From assembly GCA_039105265.1 (NCBI GenBank), contig JAPFFF010000043.1, forward strand, positions 1,236,127 to 1,300,126: DNA of 64,000 nt, read 5' to 3'. Under the pieces are notes generated by a model. It saw only the letters and a program-made list of their open reading frames with translations. It had not been told where the DNA came from and did not search any database. Made by a program: the position numbers and the translations under genes. Positions 37,638 to 49,708 of this stretch are shown piece after piece; position 1 is the first letter of the stretch, and every line of letters begins with the position of its first letter. Origin of the DNA: Tritrichomonas musculus. Its lineage: Eukaryota > Parabasalia > Tritrichomonadida > Tritrichomonadidae.

Positions 37638-38765
37638 ATCTTTTTGTTCAAAAGCAACCATTAATAAGCAAGTAACAACTACAAAAAAGCAAATCGCAAC
37701 CACGAATAATTAAATAATGTTAGCTTTATCAGTATACAGGACAAATGACAAACTAAAAAAGCAGATCACTAAAAAATAACCACAAATCCGGAAGCAAAGG
37801 TAAGCCAGTGCCTATAAACAACTGTTATAATCAATAAAACAGTAAATACCAGCAAACAACATATTTACAAGCAACATTTTCAGATCAGCAAACTTAATCG
37901 ACATAGATCTCTAGTAGCACACAAATAAATTCCTCCGCACACAGTTATGTTTCTTTTCACATGCAAGCAAGGTTTTCTCAGCAAACGAATCCAACTCCTT
38001 CCTCAAATGCAATTATAAATTCACAAATAGCATCCATTTTTCAAGTTTTTTATTCTCATTAAGTAAAATTATCTTTCAATTAAACTAATTTACACTAAAT
38101 AAGCCCTCCTTTTTATTTTTGCTTTTATGCTCTTCTTAAATAGATTAAATTTTATTATTCTGAATTTATTTGGTCATTCTTTTGCAAAAAGTTTTTCCTT
38201 CTCAATTTTAATTTTTAATTTACAGAAGCATGCGATTAAGAATTTCACCTTTCTTCTATAAAAACAATATTAATAATCAAAATAAAACATTATTTCTAAT
38301 CAATTTTATTAAAAAAAAAATTAAATTCAAATATCATTCTTAATTGCCTACTTCAAACTTCCAAAATTATCATAATTTTTATAAAAATAATGAAAATTAA
38401 ATAAATCATTCTTTTTGGTTTTTTGAAAGCTGGCAATTCTTTTTTGGAGTCTGAAAAAAGAATTGCCAGCTTTCAAAAAATGGCTTTTTCTCAATAAAAA
38501 ACTGTCAACCGCGAGAGTATTTGACCCTAAATTGGCCATTCATCCTTATATAGATGAATGACAGTTTTTTTCTATCTTTAACGGGCGAAGGGAAAAATAG
38601 GACCGGGTTTTGCGAGGGCTTTGGAAAAAGTTCGCAGGGGACGGTTATGAGGTTAAAAATGGCCTGAACGATAAATAAAAAATAACTTTTTCAAAGATGA
38701 CAATACATTTTTGTTAAGAAGTAAAAAGAATTGTTATTTTATATTCACAAATAATAATAATTTAT
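37638..38765. other. Segment X, gene-free, left copy
   Basis: The left part (37640-37940) is unusually rich in CAAC/AAGC-type words. The right part contains a 27-bp hairpin (38419-38480). A 63-codon open frame (38348-38539) runs through the hairpin and is not supported as a gene. Mirrored at 50747-51874. Confidence 0.6.
38419..38480. repeat. Perfect 27-bp hairpin, 8-nt loop
   Basis: The arms 38419-38445 and 38454-38480 are exact reverse complements around ggagtctg. The core is gaaagctggcaattc. The mirrored hairpin is at 51032-51093. Confidence 0.9.
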
Positions 38766-39110
38766 CTATTTTTTCCCCACTATTTAGTAAAAAAAAAAAC
38801 TATCAAAAAAGTCAAGACGTTAGTTAAAATTGCAAGAAGTACGTTAGAAAATTAAAACCGATGAAAATAAATAAATAAAATAACCCTACGATAATTATCT
38901 TTAATATATTGATATATAATAAATATTTATACTAAATTATCGTGAATACAATCATTTTTTATTTCTATAAAAGTGTTTTTACAAATTTCATTAACGTATA
39001 TAAATTAACTGAATTTGAAATCAATTTTTTGAGTATAATAGCTTTTACCTGCCACTTTTTGTGATGTATTTATTGAATGTTTTTTATTTTTGTTTTTTGT
39101 TTTTTGTTTT
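38766..39110 (+). repeat. Short diverged terminal repeat of copy B (left end)
   Basis: Inner bases such as aaatcaattttttgag, cactttttgtgatgt and atttattgaatg align with 37520-37580 of T at roughly 75-85 percent, whereas the outer part aligns poorly. This end is not present in copy A, which is cut off before it. Confidence 0.5.
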
Positions 39111-39787
39111 TAATCAAAAGAAGACTTTAATTAAATATTTATTATAGTATTAAATTTTATTTATTTCAATCTGATCATTTTTACTTATAATTTCAAATAT
39201 TTAACAAGATAAAATGGAAAAAAAAACACATATTTTTTTCTGATAAATTTACATATTTCGGTTTATATTTTTAAAAATTCAATTAATTCCATTATTAGAC
39301 TTAATAACTTTAAAATTGACTATAAATTAAATTAAATCTATTAGATAAATTTATTTTCTATTGAAAAAAAAAAAAAACTAATTCATTGAAATAATAAACT
39401 AGTTGAAATATAAATTCATCTATGCTATTTTTATATATTATATTATGTTTTTTAAATAAACATTATTTCTTAATGATATAAAAAGTAATTTATGAAAAAT
39501 AAAACTATGAAGCAAAGAAACAAAAAAGATATTGATAATATATGTATATTGAGATTTTAAAATTGATTTAAGAGGAGCTTTAAAATATTGAATACATATG
39601 GTTATAAATTCAATTTCATTTTCAAAATTTATTCTATTTTTTTCAATAAGGTTTCAATTAAAATCAAATTCGACTTTATCTCTAAATTAAACGGAATAAA
39701 CCAAAAAAAAAAAAGATAAACGACTAATCTGAAAAAAAACTAACGTAACACTCTAAAAAAAAAGTCAACGGATTTCATTTTTTTATT
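39111..39787. other. Transposase leader, copy B
   Basis: Non-coding; mirror of 35924-36599. T-runs and A-runs lie just before the transposase ATG, including attttttattATG. No further gene seen. Confidence 0.6.
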
Positions 39788-42700
39788 ATGGATGATACAA
39801 ATTCCGTAAATGCAGTCTATGATGAAATTATCCTTGATAGAATGAAAAAGGTTCAAAATTACCTTTTAAGTTTTATTGATACAGAGGAAGATATTGAAGA
39901 AAGTTATCAGCTCATTACAGATATCATTGTAAATGAAAAAATCTATGAAAATATACAAGAATTTAAATTAATGTTAACATTAATCACCAGAATATCGAAC
40001 AATCATCATCGATATGTCAATTTTTTCCCGAAAATTGAAAAAATTATATTAGATATAAAAGCCGAAATCGTTCAGAACTTCTCGAATTCAGAAATATTTG
40101 ATATTTTCAAAAGCAACAAAAGAATTCTACTATTTTTAATCGAAAGTCAAATATTAATATTTGATGACTATGTTTGCAAACAACTGATAAAGGAAAAATT
40201 TATCATAACTAAATATCCACAATTTTTCTCGCCTGAATTACAGCCATTTATCAAAAATGATTGGTTTCCTCCAAATAATGCAAATAATAATTGGATTAAT
40301 GAGATTAACACAGAATTGCCTGACAATTTTTATGAAAACAGAAAAATAGGTGAGAATGATAGTTATATTTGTAAATTAATCCAATGTGATATGATTACTG
40401 AATTTCAATCATATATTCAAACAAATCAAATCTCATTTGACGAAATAATCAATTTATCTATATATGAAACTAATTTATTTTTAATCAAAAATTCAATTGT
40501 AAGTAAATTGAGTTTCATAAATTATGCAGCATTTTTCGGATCATTTAAAATTTTCAAATTTTTACAAAAAAATGGAGCCAAAATAACTCCAGAATCTTGG
40601 CTTTTTGCCATACATGGTAATAACTTTGAAATAATTCACCTTCTTGAAGAAAAACGTATCAAACCTGATGACAAAACATTTAAACAATCTTTTATAGAAT
40701 CAGTCAAATGTCATCATAATGAACTTGCAAGTTACATTGAAAAGAATTATTTCAATAAAAAAAAAGTGATTGATCAAAATACTTTGCATCAGATATTTAA
40801 ATATAATAATTTCGCTTTTATATCTGAAGATAATATTGGAAGTTATAAAATATTTGATTTTTCAATGTGTGATGAAATATTTGATGATTTTAGTATAAAA
40901 AAGAAACGTGGAAGACCAAAAGGCAAACAATATCTTGATAAAGGAGATAATGCAAAAGCAAAAGCCAGAAAGAAAAAGGATAATAATATAAGGATGCGGC
41001 AACTGGAAAATCCAATACTAGAACCATCGACACATAAGACTTTTATGATTACAATGCCAACGAGAAATTCATTGAGCCAAGAAGATATTAATTCTCTGCA
41101 CGATAGCGCCATAGAAAATGAAATGAGTGAATGCTGGAGCAGATTTGATATTGAAGGAAAATTTGTAGGAACAAATAATGAAGTAACAGAATCATCATCT
41201 GATGTAAATGATATAAATGATACAATAACAATTGCAAATCTTGAATCACATGAACCTTTTCAAAATGAATTTATTGTTCAAACAATTTTAGCCAAAGCAA
41301 ATAAAGGTTATAGACTTATGAAAATTGAAACAAAAGATCCAAGCAGACTTGGATTTAAATGCAAATCACAAGGATGCTTTTATACAGCTAATTTTATACG
41401 ATCTGAAGATGGTTTTCATTTAGAAAATCAGACTTACCATACATGCCCGAAGCCAGTCATTGTTTCAACTGAATCACTTCAAAAAGTTATATTTGAAAAC
41501 GGTAAAAGTTCACAATTAGATGCAAAGTATATGGCTAAAATAAATTCAAAGTTTAACTTATTACCAAACACAATTAATAATCTAAGAATTAGGAGGAATT
41601 ATAATATTGTTTTTAATTTGACCAGAGAAGACAGATTAGCATCCTGGGGCAAATTGACCAGTCTTATTCAAATAATTAGGCAAGCAGGAGGTAATGGATA
41701 TATACATAAAAACAATGAAGGATTGATAGATTTTGTTGGTATTGTGCCCAACTATGCTCTCCAATTTATTTATGCATCAATTTTCTTCCCCGTCGTACAA
41801 ACTGATACCAGATTTCAAAATGGCATTTCAAAAGGGCACTTGTATACTTTGGTAACAATGACCGGAGACAGAAGTATTCTTCCTCTGGCCGTAGCATGGG
41901 CTCCCTCAGAAAAAGGAGATTATACAGATTTGTTTTTGAGTTTGTTGAGAGGTCATTTGCATCGAATTGAAACCTGTCATACTGATGATTCTCGAGCATT
42001 AATTGGTAGCATAGAAAAGGTTGGAATTAACAATTTACTCTGTGCATGGCATATAAGTCAGCATTGTCCGAGTAAAGAAGAATTTTTGTCACTTGTAAAG
42101 TCTCAATCTCCACAAGAATATAATTCAAAAAAAAATGCTATCAATCAATCAAACAATGAATTAAAAAAATATTTAGATACAGGCAATAAATGGAGTAAAA
42201 TAAGCCGTTTTGAAACAGATGCTAAAGGAGATCAAAGCTTATCATCATCTGCAGTTGAATCTTTGAACGCAAAAATCAAAAGACTAGACCTCAAAAATAA
42301 GGAACCTCTGGAAATTTTCCAGCAGATATATGATATTGGATTTACAACTCTTCAAGATATATGTTCACAAAGTGGAACACTTACTAATAGTGCTCAAAGT
42401 TATTTAAGCTATGCTCTTGCAATTGCTCAGCATTTAACAGTTTTTCAAACGCCAGTTTCACAATTTAAATATGAAGTATTTAAAGATGCTACTGAAAAAT
42501 GCACAGTTATAATTTGTCCTGATGAAGCTCCAATTTGCTTATGCAAATTCTATCATGATACAGGTATGGTATGTATCCATTTACTCGCCGTGGCTTGTCA
42601 ATTCAAAATCGACTGGAGTAAATGGATACATCCCAGATATTTCGTATCATATTACAAATCAATTTTCCAACATCATATTATTTATCCTAATTTTGATGGA

Positions 42701-42805
42701 ATTGTACAAATGAATAATGACATTCCAATAGGAGTGACATCGTTAAAACAACAAAGAAACAGAATTGATCAATTTGGTAATATAACTTCAACTCATAAAC
42801 ATTAA
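39788..42805 (+). CDS. MULE transposase with DUF3447/ankyrin head, copy B
   Basis: The translation is identical, residue for residue, to the gene at 32906-35923. It carries the DUF3447/ankyrin-like N-terminus, AT-hook, C2HC zinc finger, DDE catalytic domain (QTDTRF, CHTDDS, AVESLNAKIK) and C-terminal SWIM finger. The start is the first ATG in the frame, 10 bp after a T-run. The coding region ends ..TSTHKH, followed by taatat. The role is cut-and-paste transposition of elements with matching terminal repeats. As both copies are unbroken, this family is probably recent or still active in the genome. Confidence 0.93.
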   Translation: MDDTNSVNAVYDEIILDRMKKVQNYLLSFIDTEEDIEESYQLITDIIVNEKIYENIQEFKLMLTLITRISNNHHRYVNFFPKIEKIILDIKAEIVQNFSNSEIFDIFKSNKRILLFLIESQILIFDDYVCKQLIKEKFIITKYPQFFSPELQPFIKNDWFPPNNANNNWINEINTELPDNFYENRKIGENDSYICKLIQCDMITEFQSYIQTNQISFDEIINLSIYETNLFLIKNSIVSKLSFINYAAFFGSFKIFKFLQKNGAKITPESWLFAIHGNNFEIIHLLEEKRIKPDDKTFKQSFIESVKCHHNELASYIEKNYFNKKKVIDQNTLHQIFKYNNFAFISEDNIGSYKIFDFSMCDEIFDDFSIKKKRGRPKGKQYLDKGDNAKAKARKKKDNNIRMRQLENPILEPSTHKTFMITMPTRNSLSQEDINSLHDSAIENEMSECWSRFDIEGKFVGTNNEVTESSSDVNDINDTITIANLESHEPFQNEFIVQTILAKANKGYRLMKIETKDPSRLGFKCKSQGCFYTANFIRSEDGFHLENQTYHTCPKPVIVSTESLQKVIFENGKSSQLDAKYMAKINSKFNLLPNTINNLRIRRNYNIVFNLTREDRLASWGKLTSLIQIIRQAGGNGYIHKNNEGLIDFVGIVPNYALQFIYASIFFPVVQTDTRFQNGISKGHLYTLVTMTGDRSILPLAVAWAPSEKGDYTDLFLSLLRGHLHRIETCHTDDSRALIGSIEKVGINNLLCAWHISQHCPSKEEFLSLVKSQSPQEYNSKKNAINQSNNELKKYLDTGNKWSKISRFETDAKGDQSLSSSAVESLNAKIKRLDLKNKEPLEIFQQIYDIGFTTLQDICSQSGTLTNSAQSYLSYALAIAQHLTVFQTPVSQFKYEVFKDATEKCTVIICPDEAPICLCKFYHDTGMVCIHLLAVACQFKIDWSKWIHPRYFVSYYKSIFQHHIIYPNFDGIVQMNNDIPIGVTSLKQQRNRIDQFGNITSTHKH

Positions 42806-44129
42806 TATCACATAAACAACAATTAAATCAAAGACTTTTCAAAAACTTGCTTCTTTATTTCTAGTTTTTCATTTATTTATATAATTCATTAAAAAAGTAT
42901 ATTCTAAATAAAATTCAATTTTCAAATTAGATATATTATTTCAAATTAAGAATATTTATATTTATATAGATTCAACCGTTTGTAAAGTGTCAAAAAATTG
43001 AATAAAAATTAAAAATTAATTATTTTGTTTATTTTACTATTAAAATAATATCTCCATTATTTATTAATTCTAAAATATATCTTATAATAAAAAAATATCT
43101 ATAGGGTCATGAAAGAGAATAATAGAAAGTTGACATGAAATGTTATATGAAAAATTCATAATTTATGAACCAAAAAAAGACAATTCATGTTAAATACAAT
43201 AGAATAATTATTTAATTCATAAACAAAAACATATAATTCAATGATTAAATACTTGAAATTAATGAATTTTGAAAAAGATTCAAATCATATCAAACATCAA
43301 TTTTAAAAATCTATAAAGAAATATCACACATCTTTTCATGATTCATAACTGATATTTTATGGTGATAATAATATCATTTTTAATGTAAAAATATTTTAAT
43401 TCTAATCTTTATTATTTCAACTAAAAATAATAATCTAAAAAGTTGGCTTTACAATATTAATGTATTAATAAAAGCATTGGCATTGATGTTTTTTAGAAGT
43501 GAAATATGATATCTGAAGATAAAAAAAAATAACTGTCAATTCGTAGAAATAAATAAAAAAAATACTAGAACAAGATGATATGATTGCATCTGCCTTTTTT
43601 ATCTAGTTTAAAATAATTGGAATTTGGATAAACTCTATTATTTAAATATTAATTGAATTTGAAATGTGAAATGAAAAATATAAGAAAAGCATTCAATTAA
43701 AAAATCCATTCCCTTTCATGACATGATAGACAATTTTTTTCCAAAAATTAATACTTGATTATTTAGCAAATTATCTACAAAATGATAATATTTTTATTAA
43801 AAAATATTGAAGTTTTAAAAATGTGTCACTTTTTTACGGTTGAATCCCCTATATATTTATATTTAAAATATAAATTTATTTGATTTAATCTAGTATATTT
43901 GTATTTTACAATTTTACTTGAATTAGATATTTCATTCATTTAAGGGCATCCGTCCCAAAAATGCTGTAAACTTGTCAATATTGAATAAACTCATAGAATA
44001 CATCTTTCAATACTTCCAAATTATGAAAAAGTTTAGGTCAAAAATGATGATATTTGTCCTAAAAGATCAAAAAACAATTATTTTTTTTTTTTTTTGACAG
44101 ATATAATTTTACAAAAAATGATAGGGGGT
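42806..44129. other. Gene-free part of copy B
   Basis: Mirror of 31582-32905, including the MITE-like unit 42969-43846. No gene seen. Confidence 0.6.
42969..43846. mobile_element. MITE-like unit, copy B
   Basis: Starts gattcaaccgtttgtaaagt and ends with the reverse complement of gattcaaccgtaaaaaagtg; no coding capacity. Inverted counterpart of 31865-32742. Confidence 0.45.
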
Positions 44130-44134
44130 GTAAC
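44130..44134. other. Empty Maverick target site (GTAAC) in copy B
   Basis: The plus strand reads gggggtgtaacgatagaaaa, the reverse complement of the left Maverick flank (ttttctatc), one GTTAC and the right flank (acaccccc). The single GTTAC shows the state before insertion. Confidence 0.95.
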
Positions 44135-45245
44135 GATAGAAAATTTTCAATAAATATCTATAGGATTTCCTTGAAAAGCATATAGTTAAAATGCATATTA
44201 AAAACTATAAATAACAAATAAATTCAATTGATCAAAAGCCTACCAGAAGTCGAGCATACACTTTTAAAATTTCTGAAGCTCTGTTTGAATCATGTTTATA
44301 AAAAAACCAATATAAAAATTATTAATAAATATAAATAAATAATCATATACAAGTATATAATTAAAATATATGTTTACTATTTGAAAATATAAAACAGAAG
44401 TCGAGATTACGCATTTTTATATTTCTGAAACTCTGTTTGATTTTTAAATAAGAGAAATATCCTTGTAAATGTATGATATTTCATAGTATAAAATATAATA
44501 TATACTATTATATATATTGATAAATGATAAAATAATTCTTTATTTCATTTTTATCTTTTATTTAATTCTATAATTCTGAAATACAAAAAGTCCAAATAAA
44601 CAAACAGAGCTTTTGAAAAATGAAAAGTGTATACTTGACTTCTGATAGATGAAATGAAATAAAAAATATTTTTTCTGATTCTATATTTTGTATCTATTAT
44701 AAATATAAAATAAAAAAATTAATATTACAAAATAAATACGCACCTTTATTATTTATTATTTTTAAATTATATTTTATATAAAAGGAAATAAAACTTTTAT
44801 TTAGTTAATAAATTATCATTAATTGCTTTTGTTTTCATTCCTAATTGAACTAATAAAGTTTTCAGAGATATTTTGTTCATTCCATCTTAAACTTTATATA
44901 GTTTAATTTATATAAAGCTTTTCACATTGTTTTGCCGTGAAACAATTGATAATATTGTAGCTCCATATTAAAAAAAATATCATTTGATCTTATTACTTAT
45001 ATTCTTGTCAAATTAAACAGTTATTTGATTTAAAAAATCATTTTAATATTCTTGACTTGGAATTCTTATTTCAACAAAAACAATTATTTCCTTTTCTTGT
45101 CAGTCATTTTCTATCTCATTAAGAAATTATTGATCGATATTGGGATCATCTGGAGGTGCCAGTTCACCTATTCTATCAGCTTATAGCATTTATATGTATT
45201 TTCCATGGAATCTCCATCCCCCATTTCTACATCAGTTATTTTCGA
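44135..45245. other. Gene-free part of copy B with the triple subrepeat
   Basis: Mirror of 4651-5761. The three 43-44-bp subrepeats lie at 44244-44286, 44395-44438 and 44602-44644. No gene seen. Confidence 0.6.
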
Positions 45246-46506
45246 AATAAAAGTAACCACGCTTATAAAAATATTTGTAATCATATTTATAATACTTCGT
45301 TAAGCCTGTCCTTAACACTTGCACCATATAGCTCTGGCACAATCTTCGATATAAGGACGTCCATTTGTGCCGTCCATAACGTTACATTCATGATGAAAAT
45401 ATTAAGAATATTAACATCAACCTCGTCTTTATCCCATAAATTGGTTTAGGTAGATTATTTGCCCTAAAATAATTTTGATAACGAGACCATAAAACTTTTT
45501 GCTTAGAATTTTTTTGTTACCAACTTTTTGAATTATATGGACTGTTGGAGCTTTTTGAAGACTTTGTAAGGCGGGGTCCAGGGGTGGGAGCCCTTGGAGT
45601 AGTGGTAGGCTGGGGCATTTTATTTGGCCTAGCCTACGGTTCACTACTGCTATATATCTATTTTATTATTATTATGATAATTATTATAAGCGTGGTTACT
45701 TTATATTATAATTATAATTGTGCCGTCCATAACGTTAAATATTATCAAAATTAGTATACTCAAAATCATTTAATTCTATAAATCTTGTAGGACCATAAAT
45801 TTCATCAATATAAGTTTTCCCTTTTATAATATTGGTTCTAATCATCATCACTAAATATTCTTTCTTGTTAAAAATAAAATCTTAATAAAATTCTAAACCA
45901 AATTCTTTTGTTGAAGTATTATCTGAATAAAAAATGTTATCTATCGTTTGGTCATCACAAAGTGTAAATACATAATAAAAATGCTTCCACAAATTATTCT
46001 CCATTTCATCTAATTTTGTCTTTAATGTTTCATAATTATTATTGCTCTTGTTTTTTACTAAGTTTTTTACATATTTCACGATAGCTATATCTGGGTCTTG
46101 AGCTATATCTATTCCAGGTATGCTAAAGTGCTTAATATACGTAATACTTGATGGATCATTACCTTATACAGAATCATTTTCTTAAGTTCTAATGCATTAT
46201 GAAACAAGTCCTGTGTTATTTTTTATACCTATAACAAATCTATAACATCGCATTTATATACATCTCTAAGATTAATATCCTTTATAAATGTAAATATTTT
46301 GGGTTCAAGTATGTTAGCATAATCAGAATCGTCAAATTCTATCGTAAAAACTTTTTCTCTAGCAACAGTGATAAGATCTTTGCTAAGATTGCTGCCAGTT
46401 AAGTCTTTGTCAAACATTATCTCTGGACAAGGTTCAAGTTTAAGGTTTTGATTGCTACACATAATAAATATCGTGATACCTATCACTGTTGTTGCCTGTA
46501 GCAACC
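45246..46506 (-). pseudogene. Decayed coding region of unknown family, copy B
   Basis: Inverted counterpart of 3390-4650 with the same framing repeats, so both copies carry the same decayed state. The readable stretches give ordinary protein composition (for example ITYIKHFSIPGIDIAQDPDI), but no family was recognised. Confidence 0.5.
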
Positions 46507-47977
46507 ACCAAATCCTAAATTTTGATTCTTTCCCTCATTTTTTCACTCATTTTAGCATTTTTTTAAAGCACGAGGCATATCAACTTTTTCTCTAAAAAAT
46601 ATAACCAACATAACCTTTCAATTAAAAGAAAAAGTAAATTAAAATGAAGAAGTGGTTATTATTTTGTCATATGATATGGTTAATATGCGAATTTAAACAA
46701 CTCATATAATAGCATTATGAATATGATAATTCAAACTTTTTAAAAATAATCCATTTTCATTGAAGCATTGTTCATGAAAAAGTGAGCGAAATTAAATTCA
46801 ATTAATCTAGCTCTCAAAAAGTTGCTACTGGAAATTCGTAAAATTCTCGATCTCTGAAATCGATCTCGAGAATCAGTGCGTATTTATGTATCGATATCGA
46901 AAAGTCAATCAATTATCAATCTCGAGAATCGGAAAATAACAAGCCTACTTGTCATTTTAGAAAAAGAATAAAATTATTAGACAAATTTGAAGAATTATAA
47001 TCATTTAAGTTGTCAAAATAATTAAAAATATCTTATTTATTATATTTATATTTATTAAATTTACTTTGGAATAACAAATCGAAACTCTAGATGTTAGCAT
47101 TTATCTTATCATAAAAATTGAATAAAGGGTTTCATTAAAGAAAATTATAATTTTATTTTTTAAACATTGACACTTATGATTTCTTCATTAAAATTACATT
47201 TTATGTTAATTTTCAGATTTTATATCAATTATTTCCAAAAGGTTTAATTTTCTTTTCAATATATGTTTTAATTTATTTAATGTCATAAAAATTCCACACT
47301 GGAGATTTAAGTTTTTTTATACAGTTTAAAATGATTCCCTTCTTGAAAATTTCCAGTGGAAATGAAAAAGTTTAATAAAAAAGTTTTCAAATATCTCAAT
47401 GATTTGAACTGAAATTTGAATTTCATAATGTTGTTATTATATAATAACGTTTATATATATATATTATAGACCATTTTCGCATATTTTATTTCAATTTTGA
47501 GAAAAAGATCTTGAAATTACCTCTATTAAAAGAAGCACCACTTTAGAGGTTATTGAAAATCGTTTCGACTTCATATTGAAATATTATATAGTATATTGGT
47601 TTTTAAGCAAACTTTATATGGACCAGAAAAGAATCTATCGTTTTAAAAAAATCCAAGTTATCAAAAAGTTTAACTTTTCAGAACTAACGTACGAATTTTA
47701 ATTCTAAACGTTTTTACATGTTTGATAGAAGTTGTGTAAAATCACAGAAATAAATCGATTTACCGACAAATGAAAGAAAAATATCAAAGTATAAAAATAA
47801 TTCAAAAAGTTGACAAATTGAAGAGGAGAGTTAACTTATTGAATGGGCTATTTTTTCTCGTTGTTTGCCTTTTTTTGCGTTATATAATTAATAAATTCAA
47901 AATTTTATTTTATTTATAAATAATATAATAATATTTATATATAAATATTACTTTTATGATTTGATTAAGGGCAATCG
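46507..47977. other. Gene-free part of copy B
   Basis: Mirror of 1919-3389. Contains the CTCGAGA/ATCGAT palindromic pieces (46840-46935). At 47870-47965 it holds the stretch that resembles host DNA at 56469-56570, just before the 77-codon frame. Confidence 0.6.
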
Positions 47978-48211
47978 ATGAAATTTGGAGATTCTCAATT
48001 TCAAATAATTCAAGATAGACCATATGATGATTTAAAAGTATCTGCTAATATAATTAGAATAAACCATGCGAGACTCAATATTTTTACAAAATGGCTGAGA
48101 TATAATCAGTTTTTTGAAATAATTACTGATGCTATTAAATCAAATATTGTCCCAAATTCAACATACCAAATCATTCGAAAACAATATATTAGATATATAT
48201 GCGTATATTAA
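47978..48211 (+). CDS. Small uncharacterised frame (77 aa), copy B
   Basis: Same product as 1685-1918 (MKFGDSQFQIIQDRPYDD...). It has an ATG start about 12 bp after an AT-rich leader that looks like host upstream DNA. No domain recognised. It is probably a captured gene fragment carried by the transposon; a working gene is possible but unsupported. Confidence 0.3.
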   Translation: MKFGDSQFQIIQDRPYDDLKVSANIIRINHARLNIFTKWLRYNQFFEIITDAIKSNIVPNSTYQIIRKQYIRYICVY

Positions 48212-49708
48212 ATCTATTTATTCGACTAAATCTCAAATCACAACTACCAATTTTATATTAGAGTCATGATAAGTTACACTCGATCATTAGTTTTATGCAT
48301 TCTCCCAAGCAAATATATAAATTGATTTAAAATACCTTATGAGTAATTATTTTTTAAAACTATATATATGATTAAATATACAAGAATATTTAAAAAATAT
48401 TAATATCCCATCAAGAAAAATTTGTAAAACGATAAAACTTAAATTTGAAAAGAAAAAATTGAGAGAAAAAAATATTTGAATAGGCATTCAAATTAGATTT
48501 ATTTTGAATAAAACATTTTTATCTCAATAATATAAATAAATTATAGAGATATTTTAGATAAAAAAACTATTATATATTATATAAAATATTATATGTACTT
48601 ATGAAAAATACAAACAAATTATACTATGAGTTTTTGTGTTAAAAATTTGCACTACTCAATTTTTTTTTTTATTCATTTTTAATTCTGAATTTACTTATGT
48701 GCTTAGTTATTTTGGAAATGAAATTTCCCTATATTAAAGATGATAGTCTATTTTATTATTAAAATTTAATAATTAAAAATCATAGAACCTCTAAACATCA
48801 TTAAAATTCATAAATATCGCAATTAATTGATTTATTCAGCTGATAAATAATTATATTTGCTTGATATGATTTTATATAACAACTATTTGTTATTATTCCC
48901 CCGAAAACTTTGATTTTTAATGAACATAAATATTCATGCAATTATTTCCATTTCAACTCCAAAATGAAAATAATATATTTAATATGCTTTATTAAATAAA
49001 TATATATTAAAAAAATTATATTTTGTAATAACAATTCCTTATTAAAAAAACATTAATTATAATATAATAGAATTATTAACACCAATCGTCGACAAAATAA
49101 AATATTAATGTAAATAAACACTCAACAGAAAGGATTATTCCCCAGGATTTCAAAAATAAAAAATGCGATATGGAATTTTATAAGTCTACTATAAATTTTA
49201 TTTAAAAGACATAATATCATTTTATCATTTAGCACTAAAATAGAATGTCAAAACCATTAATCTACAAGTCCTTTGGATGATCAAAAAAAATATCATTAGT
49301 CATTAATTTCATCACACTTGAAATAATTATGTAATGTATCATTAAGGATTATTTTATCTAATATAAATAATCAATATATTTAAAAAATATTGTTTTTTCT
49401 TGTTCTTATAATAAGATATAAATGCTTTTTTAAGGCTTCTTAACGTACGAAAAACGGTTACCCTTGCTCCTTTCTCGATTATAAAATAGGTTATTTTACA
49501 ACTTATATTGATAATTATCCACTTAAAAATTTAGTAATCTTTATTCCACATAATGTATTTATGAATATTTTTGTTTTCAAACAATATCTATTAAAAAACT
49601 ATTTTAATTAAATACTTATTTATTATGCAGCAAAATTTAGTATTATATATTATATAACATCTAATTTAGATTTAAATATTATTATTATACAAAGCTAATA
49701 TTAAGATA
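48212..49708. other. Gene-free part of copy B next to T
   Basis: AT-rich, mirror of 188-1684. No gene or clear repeat seen apart from simple A/T runs. Confidence 0.55.

Larger units (their letters stand above)
36600..38765 (+). repeat. Left 2.17-kb inverted arm (T plus X) around copy B
   Basis: Pairs with 50747-52912 (coordinates sum to 89512) over 2,166 bp. It consists of terminal repeat T (36600-37637) followed by a 1,128-bp segment X. X holds no convincing gene, has a 27-bp perfect hairpin and includes a locally less AT-rich piece near 38580-38670. Confidence 0.88.

Noticed and set aside
38348-38539. A 63-codon frame in segment X (and its mirror at 50973-51164)
   Set aside because: It runs straight through a perfect 27-bp hairpin, so the reading frame is likely chance; no domain seen.
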